DNA from: Dehalococcoidia bacterium
GTDB taxonomy: Bacteria > Chloroflexota > Dehalococcoidia > Dehalococcoidales > W693
DNA: 12,864 bases
Assembly: GCA_030627335.1 (NCBI GenBank)
Contig: DAOUSH010000001.1
Coordinates: 1 to 12,864 of the forward strand
Direction: 5' to 3'
Shown: in pieces, positions 7,187-12,864 of the stretch
Layout: each line of letters starts with the position of its first letter
Position numbering within the stretch: position 1 is the stretch's first letter
Position numbers and translations under genes: made by a program
Notes under the pieces: model-generated
What the model was told of the DNA's origin: nothing
Databases searched by the model: none
The model's input: the letters and a program-made list of their open reading frames with translations, nothing else

Positions 7187-7273
7187 CGTTTTGCCTTAAT
7201 CCGCCCCAAAGACCGGGCCGACCTTCAACAAGAGGTATCGCAGATGACGGGAAATATCTCACTAACGGGATGG

Positions 7274-8566
7274 TCATATCGGTGAATTGTTTTTCGTCGG
7301 AGAAGCATCCTTTGCGTCAATGTAGTAACGGGCGACAAAGTATAAAACGATGCTACAGGCCGCTTTCAACCAGATATTGCCTGGGAACAAGGCTATGAAT
7401 ACTATCAGGCTTATCAGTAAGTATATCGGGATTATAAGGCGCAGTCCCCTCTTTAGAATGCCGTGTTTCAGGTTTATACTGGATAAACGGGTAATACCCA
7501 GGGAAATACCAATGCAGATTGCCCCTATTGTAGGATAGAAGTAAAAGATATAGCTTATCCTGTCGGTGATAAGGCTGGCTGGAATCCAGATCAGGTATGT
7601 GCCGGCGAACCAGCAGATAACAAAGATAGCAGTACTGCTTCGTTTTATTGCTTTATAGAGCATAAATAGCATAGATGGGATTATAAGTGCCCAAACGGAG
7701 GGGCTTATCATCAAATAGGACAGAACATACCACTCGCGTTTGATAGTGTCGTACGAAAGATTGTGCATACTGTCGAGGCGTATTAACCATTCCCAGGGAC
7801 GGGTAGGCAGTGTGCCGACGGGAAACTGAGCATATTTGGCAAAGGTGGCATCCCTTGTATATTCGAGTATTACCTTGATTCGCTCAAATGGGTTTACTAA
7901 TTTATGCCAGACAGCAAGGTCAAGCAAGGGCATTAGCAATAAAAACGACGCCGCTGAAACCGAGACGATGGTGAAAATCTGCCGTTTGTTATTGCGATTG
8001 GTGAGAAGCCAGTGTAATAGTATGACCAGAAGGACCAAAAAACCAATCAATTTGGCTAGAGCGGCTAATCCGATAAACAGTCCGGCTCTTACATGCCAGC
8101 CTTTGAGGTAAGTCCAGAACGAAGCCAGCATAAATGTCAGGCTGAAAACATCAAGCATGGCGATACCTGCCAGGATAAAGCTCATGCTTTCAATAGAGAA
8201 TAGAAAGGTAGCCAGGAAAGAGGTATTCCGGGACATCTTTAGCTGTCGGCAGATAAGGTAGAAAAGAACGATGGAAACTGCTCCGAAGATTACTGAGAAG
8301 AACCGCCATCCCAGAGGGCCATCACCGAATAACGAGATGCCGGATACTATTAGAAGCTGCCCCAGGGGCGGATGCTCGATAATATCGGTTCCGGTTCCCT
8401 GAATAATTGACTGAGCCGCGGGAACATAGTAGGACTCATCAAATATCAGGGCGTTGGGGTGTAAAATAGTACTGAAATGTATAATCAGCACAATCAATAC
8501 CAGGAGGCACAAGGGGGTGTATTCCCACCTCGCTAGTTTGGGTAATAGTAGACGGAATTTATCCAT
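7274..8566 (-). CDS. PMT-family membrane glycosyltransferase (GT39-like protein mannosyltransferase)
   Basis: A 430-residue polytopic membrane protein with many hydrophobic segments and the fingerprint of the dolichyl-phosphate-mannose-protein mannosyltransferase family. FDESYYVPAA (42-51, with the catalytic-type Asp-Glu pair D43-E44) lies after the first membrane helix, EHPPLGQLL at 64-72, GWRFFSVIFGA at 86-96 and AMLDVFSLTF at 136-145. Family members transfer mannose from a polyprenyl-phosphate carrier to serine or threonine of exported proteins; the true acceptor here is unknown. The ATG at 8566 is chosen over an upstream in-frame TTG (8698), because GGAAG lies just before it, the protein then starts at the usual family position, and an extended -10 promoter lies between the two. 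It may form a unit with the downstream glycerate kinase. Other lipid-linked sugar GT-C enzymes (for example ArnT-like) are less likely given the EHPPLG and AMLDV motifs. Confidence 0.85.
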   Translation of the reverse strand: MDKFRLLLPKLARWEYTPLCLLVLIVLIIHFSTILHPNALIFDESYYVPAAQSIIQGTGTDIIEHPPLGQLLIVSGISLFGDGPLGWRFFSVIFGAVSIVLFYLICRQLKMSRNTSFLATFLFSIESMSFILAGIAMLDVFSLTFMLASFWTYLKGWHVRAGLFIGLAALAKLIGFLVLLVILLHWLLTNRNNKRQIFTIVSVSAASFLLLMPLLDLAVWHKLVNPFERIKVILEYTRDATFAKYAQFPVGTLPTRPWEWLIRLDSMHNLSYDTIKREWYVLSYLMISPSVWALIIPSMLFMLYKAIKRSSTAIFVICWFAGTYLIWIPASLITDRISYIFYFYPTIGAICIGISLGITRLSSINLKHGILKRGLRLIIPIYLLISLIVFIALFPGNIWLKAACSIVLYFVARYYIDAKDASPTKNNSPI

Positions 8567-8600
8567 ATCTTCCGGCTTCTTCCCAGGATTTATTTTTAGC

Positions 8601-8609
8601 AGTATAGCA
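8601..8609 (-). promoter_or_regulatory. Extended -10 promoter for the PMT gene
   Basis: On the minus strand TGCTATACT carries an extended -10 (TG, one base, then TATACT, five of six to consensus). No good -35 is present, which extended -10 promoters tolerate. The start would be near 8594, about 28 bases before the ATG at 8566, and it excludes the upstream TTG start. Confidence 0.5.
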
Positions 8610-8617
8610 CACGGCCC

Positions 8618-8638
8618 AGCTGTGGGATAATAACAGCT
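8618..8638. repeat. Inverted repeat upstream of the PMT promoter
   Basis: AGCTGT (8618-8623) and ACAGCT (8633-8638) are inverted copies separated by 9 bases, about 10-30 bases upstream of the minus-strand extended -10. The spacing would suit a dimeric regulator, but two 6-base arms are weak evidence. Confidence 0.35.
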
Positions 8639-8659
8639 ACGATTGGGGCTTGCCCTGAG

Positions 8660-8680
8660 TTGAAAAGAAACGGTTTTCAA
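8660..8680. repeat. Dyad overlapping the operon promoter (candidate operator)
   Basis: TTGAAAA (8660-8666) and TTTTCAA (8674-8680) are perfect 7-base inverted arms with a 7-base centre. The left arm coincides with the -35 element and the right arm lies in the spacer, where a bound repressor would block the polymerase. No regulator gene is visible nearby. Confidence 0.4.
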
Positions 8681-8688
8681 ACTAAAAT
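8660..8688 (+). promoter_or_regulatory. Sigma-70-type promoter for the ABC/permease/AttH-like operon
   Basis: TTGAAA (8660-8665) and TAAAAT (8683-8688) each match consensus at five of six positions with exactly 17 bases between. Transcription would start near 8695, leaving a leader of about 55 bases before the ATPase ATG at 8750. Confidence 0.55.
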
Positions 8689-8749
8689 TAAGCTGCAACT
8701 GTGGACAAGCAAACCCGGGTGTTGTTACAGAACATAATGATGAAATGAT

Positions 8750-9454
8750 ATGGATAAAGAGACAAAGAAATCGCCTTTAATATCCCTGGAGCATATTAGC
8801 AAGAGCTTTGCCGAGGGCAATGTGATATATCAAGTGCTCAAGTCCGTTAATGCCGAAATTTCGGAGGGCGAGTGTATCGCTCTACTGGGGCGGAGCGGCT
8901 CGGGCAAATCCACCCTATTGAATCTCATCAGCGGCATAGATAAGCCGGATAGCGGCCGAATCGTTATTGGCGGTGTTGACATAACTGCCCTGAGTGAGCA
9001 CAGAAGAACGCTTTTCCGCCGTAAGAATATCGGCTTCGTATACCAGTTCTTCAACCTCATTCCCACCCTGACCGTTCTGGAGAATGTCCTGCTGCCGCTG
9101 GAGCTTAATGGCAAGAATGACAGGTCACGGGCGCTGGAGCTACTGGACGAGGTCAGCCTTCTGGATAGAAAAGGGGACTACCCCGACCGATTGTCCGGTG
9201 GCGAACAACAGCGTGTCGCCATAATCCGTGCCCTGGTGCACGACCCTATTATTATCCTGGCAGATGAGCCGACCGGCAACATAGACAAAGAGACCGGGCA
9301 TAATATTCTGGATATAATGGAAAAGTTCATACGCAAGAGGGGCAAAAACCTGATTCTGGTTACCCACAGCAAAGAGGTGGCCAAGTTCGCCGACCGGATG
9401 TTGCTTCTGGAGGAAGGCGTACTTAAGAAGCAAAGCAGAGAAATTGTATGGTAA
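8750..9454 (+). CDS. ABC transporter ATP-binding protein (LolD/MacB/AttE type)
   Basis: A 234-residue stand-alone ATPase subunit. Walker A is GRSGSGKST (47-55), the Q-loop is [15 protein letters not shown] around Q99, the signature is LSGGEQQ (148-154), Walker B is [13 protein letters not shown] (167-179) and the switch histidine is H206 in LVTHS. The [18 protein letters not shown] and ADEPTGNID wording is typical of the MacB/LolD/FtsE-like group that pairs with FtsX-type permeases, which act as mechanotransducers or export machines rather than classical importers. All catalytic residues are present. The stop overlaps the permease start by 7 bases (ATG at 9448, TAA at 9452-9454), indicating translational coupling. 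The ribosome site before ATG 8750 is poor. With the permease and the AttH-like protein it forms an att-type transporter operon. Confidence 0.93.
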   Translation: MDKETKKSPLISLEHISKSFAEGNVIYQVLKSVNAEISEGECIALLGRSGSGKSTLLNLISGIDKPDSGRIVIGGVDITALSEHRRTLFRRKNIGFVYQFFNLIPTLTVLENVLLPLELNGKNDRSRALELLDEVSLLDRKGDYPDRLSGGEQQRVAIIRALVHDPIIILADEPTGNIDKETGHNILDIMEKFIRKRGKNLILVTHSKEVAKFADRMLLLEEGVLKKQSREIVW

Positions 9455-11490
9455 CACCGGTACTTTCTCGCTCTATTTGGAGATATTTCTTTAAGCATCC
9501 CTGGGTAATTCTGCTCTCCATATTAGGGGTAGCCATCGGAGTTGCCGTCGTCGTATCGGTGGATATAGCCAACACGAGCTCCCAGCGAGCCTTTGAGCTC
9601 TCTCTGGAAAGTATAACCGGCAGGGCGACGCACCAGATTGTCGGCAGTCCACTCGGCCTGGATGAAGATGTATATGTAGAGCTAAAGCTGGAGTTCGGGG
9701 AGGTGGCCAGTTCCCCGGTGGTGGAGGGATATGTGGTGGTGGAAGGGGAGACCCTGCAAATGCTGGGGCTGGACTTCTTCTCCGATACATATTTTGGCGA
9801 GCAGTTATCCGGCATCAGAAACGAGGCTATGCTGAGCCTTCTTCTGGAGCCGGATACTGTCTTAATCGCCCGGAAAACGGGAGACCGTATGGGGATTTCC
9901 CCCGGTGATACTATCAGCATTTCAGTCGGCGGAGATGAAAAAGAGGTCCGGGTGGTCGGTTTCATGGGCCAGGCGGAAGACTCCACCCTGGAAGGCATAG
10001 TTGCCGCTGATATCTCCACGGCGCAGGAAATTCTGGGCAAGACGGGATACATAGACAGGATTAGCCTGATTCTGCCCGAAGACGGGGCGCTTCTAGCCTC
10101 TATTGAAGAGTGGTTGCCGGAGGGGGCGACTATTATCTCGGCTGCCGCCAGAAACGAGTCCACTCTCAAGATGACCAGTGCCTTTAGCGTCAACCTGACG
10201 GCAATGAGCCTGCTGGCGCTTCTGGTGGGCATGTTTCTGATATACAACACGATGACCTTCTCGGTGCTGCAGCGGAGAGGTCTTATCGGTTCACTCCGCG
10301 TACTGGGGGCAACAAGAAGAGAAATCTTTACCGAAGTCCTCATGGAAGCCGGGGTAATCGGCTTTATCGGGACGTCACTGGGGATATTGCTGGGTATTTT
10401 GATGGGGCAGGGGATGGTCAAGCTGGTTTTGCGGACGGTGAATGATCTCTATTTTGTGCTGACGGTAAGTTCTTTCCTTGTTTCCGGGGGGATAATTATA
10501 AAAGGCATGCTGCTGGGGGTTGTCACATCAATAATCGCCGCGTTTATTCCCGCACTAGAGGCGGCTTCTTCCCCGCCGCAAGTAGTCAGGTTCCGTTCTA
10601 TAATGGAGAGCATGGCACACCGCCTGCTTCCGCATATTTCACTGTTTGGAGTTCTGCTGATGGCGGCGTCAGCCGCTATACTGCTCCTCTCTGGTGACAG
10701 CCTGCTGGCTGGCTTTGTCTCGCTTTTTATGCTGGTTATAGGCTTTGCTATGTGTGTGCCCGTTATGGTGGAGCTTATATCGAGAGCGGCTGGCTTGCTG
10801 ATGGGTAAAAGAACCGGCATACTCAGCAAGATGGCGGCTACAGGGATATCGGGCTCAATCAGCCGCACGGGGACGGCGATAGCCGCTATGGTGGTTGCGA
10901 TATCGGTGGTTGTCGGCATGGGTATAATGATAAACAGCTTTCGCGGCACCGTTGACCAGTGGTTGGGGCAGGCGTTGCAGGGGGATGTATATGTTACCAC
11001 TACTAGTGATGTTTCCAAGCGCTCGGAAAACCCGTTGCCGGAGGATATAGTTATAAGTGTAATGGCTATGGATGGCATAGAAGCCATAAAGACAATGAAA
11101 ACGGTATATGTTGAGACCGCTACCGGAGTGGTGGAAGTCCATGCCATTAACCCGATAGCACAGAGCCGCCAGGAGTATAAACTTAAAGCAGGCGACGCAT
11201 CGCAAGCCTGGAACAGCTTTGAAAAGGGGGAATCTATTTTTCTATCCGAGCCCTACGCCTATAAAAACGACATCTCGCTGGGAGATAGCGTCTCTTTTAT
11301 TACCGAGGAAGGCATACAGCAATTTGTGGTAAGCGGTATCTTCTTTGACTACAGCTCGGACCAGGGGATAGTGCTTATGCCGCAGGTTAGCTATACTGAA
11401 TACTGGCATGACAATGCTATTTCTTCTATGAGCCTGTATCTGGAAGACAAGGCGGATAAAGAGGATATAATGGCTGCCATCAGGGCCTAG
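9448..11490 (+). CDS. FtsX/MacB-type ABC permease, N-terminal part ending at an in-frame amber codon
   Basis: The first 680 residues of what reads as one 840-residue permease (9448-11970). A first membrane helix (about 19-41) precedes an extracytoplasmic MacB-like domain (about 42-248). A three-helix FtsX domain follows (about 250-273, 302-323, 344-372), with the conserved [12 protein letters not shown] between helices. Two more helices lie at about 400-445 and one at 474-498, and a second extracytoplasmic domain runs to the stop. The TAG at 11488-11490 falls inside that second domain (AAIRA-stop-VDGAPGVLV). The last FtsX module lies beyond it in the same frame, so this product alone would lack three helices. 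The start overlaps the ATPase stop. The cause may be a point mutation (for example from CAG, AAG or GAG), an assembly error, or a real split. Confidence 0.85.
   Translation: MVTPVLSRSIWRYFFKHPWVILLSILGVAIGVAVVVSVDIANTSSQRAFELSLESITGRATHQIVGSPLGLDEDVYVELKLEFGEVASSPVVEGYVVVEGETLQMLGLDFFSDTYFGEQLSGIRNEAMLSLLLEPDTVLIARKTGDRMGISPGDTISISVGGDEKEVRVVGFMGQAEDSTLEGIVAADISTAQEILGKTGYIDRISLILPEDGALLASIEEWLPEGATIISAAARNESTLKMTSAFSVNLTAMSLLALLVGMFLIYNTMTFSVLQRRGLIGSLRVLGATRREIFTEVLMEAGVIGFIGTSLGILLGILMGQGMVKLVLRTVNDLYFVLTVSSFLVSGGIIIKGMLLGVVTSIIAAFIPALEAASSPPQVVRFRSIMESMAHRLLPHISLFGVLLMAASAAILLLSGDSLLAGFVSLFMLVIGFAMCVPVMVELISRAAGLLMGKRTGILSKMAATGISGSISRTGTAIAAMVVAISVVVGMGIMINSFRGTVDQWLGQALQGDVYVTTTSDVSKRSENPLPEDIVISVMAMDGIEAIKTMKTVYVETATGVVEVHAINPIAQSRQEYKLKAGDASQAWNSFEKGESIFLSEPYAYKNDISLGDSVSFITEEGIQQFVVSGIFFDYSSDQGIVLMPQVSYTEYWHDNAISSMSLYLEDKADKEDIMAAIRA
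11488..11490 (+). other. In-frame TAG interrupting the permease
   Basis: A single amber codon lies between GCC (Ala) and GTT (Val), with clear permease sequence on both sides and no shift of frame. The same gene ends normally in TAG at 11968-11970, followed at once by another gene, so TAG is used as a true stop here and general recoding is unlikely. Confidence 0.9.
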
Positions 11491-11526
11491 GTTGACGGGG
11501 CGCCCGGTGTGTTGGTGAGGGATAAT

Positions 11527-11970
11527 ATGGATATCCGCCAGTCAGGGCTTAATGTCTTTGACCAGACCTTCCTGATAACGAGGGTGCTGGAGTTTCTGGC
11601 GATAATCGTAGCCTTTATCGGTATCCTGAGCACGCTTATGGCTTACCAACTGGAGAAGGTGAAGGAAATCGGCATATTGAGGGCGACGGGTGTTACCCCG
11701 CGCCAGGTATGGGGGATAATAAGCTTGCAGACCGGGTTCATGGGGGCTATATCAGGGTTGCTGGCGATACCACTGGGCATAGTGATGGCGGTTATTCTTA
11801 TATTTGTGATAAATATACGCTCCTTTGGCTGGAGCATGCAGATGACGGTTTCATTGAGTTCTATACTGGAAGCCCTGGCTATATCCATCGGGGCGGCGCT
11901 TCTAGCCAGCATATATCCAGCCTGGAGAATGTCCCGTATATCGCCGGCAGAGGCATTGAGGGAGGAATAG
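11527..11970 (+). CDS. FtsX-type permease, C-terminal part after the amber codon
   Basis: The last 147 residues of the permease, in the same reading frame as the part before TAG 11488-11490; the frame is open from 11491. It contains a complete C-terminal FtsX domain: a helix at FLITRVLEFLAIIVAFIGIL, the conserved cytoplasmic KVKEIGILRATGVTPRQVWG, a second helix (GLLAIPLGIVMAVILIFVI), a third (EALAISIGAALLASIYPAW), and the family's usual end RISPAEALREE. If translated separately, the best start is ATG 11527, with GAGG (11517-11520) 6 bases upstream; GTG 11509 is the alternative. Reinitiation 36 bases after the stop is therefore conceivable, and two-chain permeases exist in this superfamily. 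The gene ends at TAG 11968-11970, inside the ribosome site of the next gene. Confidence 0.8.
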   Translation: MDIRQSGLNVFDQTFLITRVLEFLAIIVAFIGILSTLMAYQLEKVKEIGILRATGVTPRQVWGIISLQTGFMGAISGLLAIPLGIVMAVILIFVINIRSFGWSMQMTVSLSSILEALAISIGAALLASIYPAWRMSRISPAEALREE

Positions 11971-11971
11971 G

Positions 11972-12864
11972 ATGACGAAGAGCGTAGTAATAATGATAAC
12001 GTGCTGTGTGGCTGCACTATTGGTGATTGCCATAGTTGTCAGTGCTATTAATAGCAGTGTGTCTAATGGTGAGTCAAAGGAAGAGAAAATAGATATAATC
12101 GCTGCTTTGAGCGGTGATGCCACCGAAGGCTATAGCATAGCCGGTGAGCCGATTGAGTTTGTCTTCCCTGATGACCACGGCGCCCACGAGAGTTTCAGGA
12201 ATGAGTGGTGGTACTTCACCGGCAACCTCTACGACCAGAATGGCAGGAGATTCGGTTACCAGCTGACATTCTTCCGCATCGCCATAAGCCCCTTTGACAT
12301 AGAGCGGGAATCGGAATGGGCTACCAACCAGCTCTATATGGCGCATTTTACCATCTCCGATGCAGAGAACGGGGAGTTTTACTGCTTTGAAAAGCTCAAC
12401 CGGGGTGCAAAGGGTATTGCCGGTTTTCAGGATGAAGGCTTCGGGCTAAACGTTGAGGACTGGTCTATTACCGGTGTAGGCGATGGAGACTTTCCGTGGC
12501 AGTTATATGCAGTAAAAGATGACATAACATTATCTATTGAGGTAAATCCGCTGAAGGATATCGTCTTGCAGGGTGAGGATGGCTTGAGCCGCAAGAGCCT
12601 GGAAGAGGGCAACGCCTCTTATTACTACTCCATCACCCGGCTGGAGACCGAAGGGTATATAGAGATAGAAGGCGAAAAGTATAACGTTAACGGCAACTCC
12701 TGGTTGGACAGGGAATGGAGCACCAGCGCCCTCAGCCAGGAGCAGGGAGGTTGGGACTGGTTTTCCATGCAACTGGAAGACGGCACGGATATCGTCTACT
12801 TCCAGTTAAGGTATAAGGATGGCAGCACCTATCCCTACAATGAAGGGTTGATTGTCGATGCCGA
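11972..12864 (+). CDS. AttH/CrtC-like lipocalin-fold exported protein (3' partial)
   Basis: The first 297 residues of a protein of the AttH/CrtC lipocalin-like family (COG5621 type, predicted secreted hydrolase); it continues past the window. An N-terminal hydrophobic segment (about 5-26, VVIMITCCVAALLVIAIVV) is a signal peptide or membrane anchor; there is no clear lipobox. Family motifs follow in order: FRNEWWYFTGNLYDQNGRRF, then GYQLTFFRIA, then LYMAHFTISD in the N-terminal lipocalin domain, and GNSWLDREWSTSALS with GGWDWFSMQLEDGTD in the second. The start is firm: GGAGG (11961-11965) lies 6 bases before the ATG, and the permease stop is one base upstream. In att-type operons the AttH protein accompanies the ATPase and FtsX permeases; it probably works outside the membrane on a hydrophobic ligand, but the substrate is unknown. 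The family name is from carotenoid hydratase; that activity is not implied here. Confidence 0.88.
   Translation, partial: MTKSVVIMITCCVAALLVIAIVVSAINSSVSNGESKEEKIDIIAALSGDATEGYSIAGEPIEFVFPDDHGAHESFRNEWWYFTGNLYDQNGRRFGYQLTFFRIAISPFDIERESEWATNQLYMAHFTISDAENGEFYCFEKLNRGAKGIAGFQDEGFGLNVEDWSITGVGDGDFPWQLYAVKDDITLSIEVNPLKDIVLQGEDGLSRKSLEEGNASYYYSITRLETEGYIEIEGEKYNVNGNSWLDREWSTSALSQEQGGWDWFSMQLEDGTDIVYFQLRYKDGSTYPYNEGLIVDA

Noticed and set aside
7836..8111. Plus-strand open frame of 91 codons opposite the PMT gene
   Set aside because: It is antisense to conserved PMT motifs and membrane helices, with no ribosome site or recognisable domain.
8567..8698. Extended N-terminus of the PMT protein from TTG at 8698 (44 extra residues)
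   Set aside because: No ribosome site precedes the TTG, the extra residues are not family-like, and an extended -10 promoter element lies downstream of it. ATG 8566 fits better.
9423..10421. Long minus-strand open frame (332 codons) opposite the permease gene
   Set aside because: It is antisense to a well-supported permease, is low-complexity (rich in Ser, Pro, Thr and Ile), has no recognisable motif and no ribosome site. It is a by-product of the sense codon pattern.
10449..11147. Second long minus-strand open frame (232 codons) opposite the permease
   Set aside because: Same reasoning: antisense to conserved coding sequence, Ile/Thr/Ser-rich and without family motifs.
11488..11490. Pyrrolysine or general amber recoding in the permease
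   Set aside because: The same gene ends at TAG 11968-11970 directly before a new gene with its own Shine-Dalgarno, and no pyl genes are in the window. A mutation, error or split gene is simpler.

Overview
The window looks like chromosomal DNA of a bacterium of the phylum Chloroflexota, most likely class Dehalococcoidia. The main reason is a single gene (3732-5807) that fuses mannosyl-3-phosphoglycerate synthase to its phosphatase. This bifunctional mannosylglycerate enzyme (MgsD) is known from Dehalococcoides. The placement is an inference from one marker plus gene style. No rRNA, tRNA, CRISPR array or intact mobile element was found.

Layout. Positions 1-1270 hold small housekeeping genes: the 3' end of tex (S1 RNA-binding domain), a GIY-YIG endonuclease-like gene just behind it, a convergent DUF3820 gene, and a divergent ywbE. 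Next is a full-length Uup-type ABC-F ATPase (1365-3173) with a strong Shine-Dalgarno sequence. A 558-base stretch without an intact gene follows (3174-3731). It contains a 63-codon startless frame that may be a gene relic, a hairpin, and an AT-rich promoter-like zone. mgsD (3732-5807) comes next, apparently preceded by a six-codon leader frame whose stop overlaps its start. A glycerate 2-kinase (5843-7186, minus strand) converges on mgsD. Upstream of the kinase on the same strand is a PMT-family (GT39-like) membrane mannosyltransferase (7274-8566). A 183-base divergent promoter region separates it from a plus-strand operon at 8750-12864. That operon holds a LolD/MacB-type ABC ATPase, a large FtsX-type permease, and an AttH/CrtC-like lipocalin-fold exported protein that runs off the window.

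How the genes may work together. MgsD makes the compatible solute mannosylglycerate from GDP-mannose and 3-phosphoglycerate. The neighbouring kinase would return free glycerate to 2-phosphoglycerate, and the PMT protein is expected to use polyprenyl-phosphate-mannose. The centre of the window may therefore be a mannose/glycerate neighbourhood, although the genes lie on opposite strands and no shared regulation is shown. The right-hand operon matches the attEFGH type (ATPase, FtsX permease, AttH-like protein).

Most notable observations: (i) the permease frame is cut by a single in-frame TAG (11488-11490), with homology continuing in the same frame to a normal TAG end at 11968-11970 and a plausible restart site 36 bases after the internal stop; (ii) a perfect 22-base palindrome inside mgsD; (iii) the leader frame coupled to mgsD; (iv) a good sigma-70-type promoter with an overlapping dyad before the ABC operon. 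I found no clearly new multi-gene system. The mannosylglycerate/glycerate-kinase neighbourhood and the interrupted permease are the best leads.
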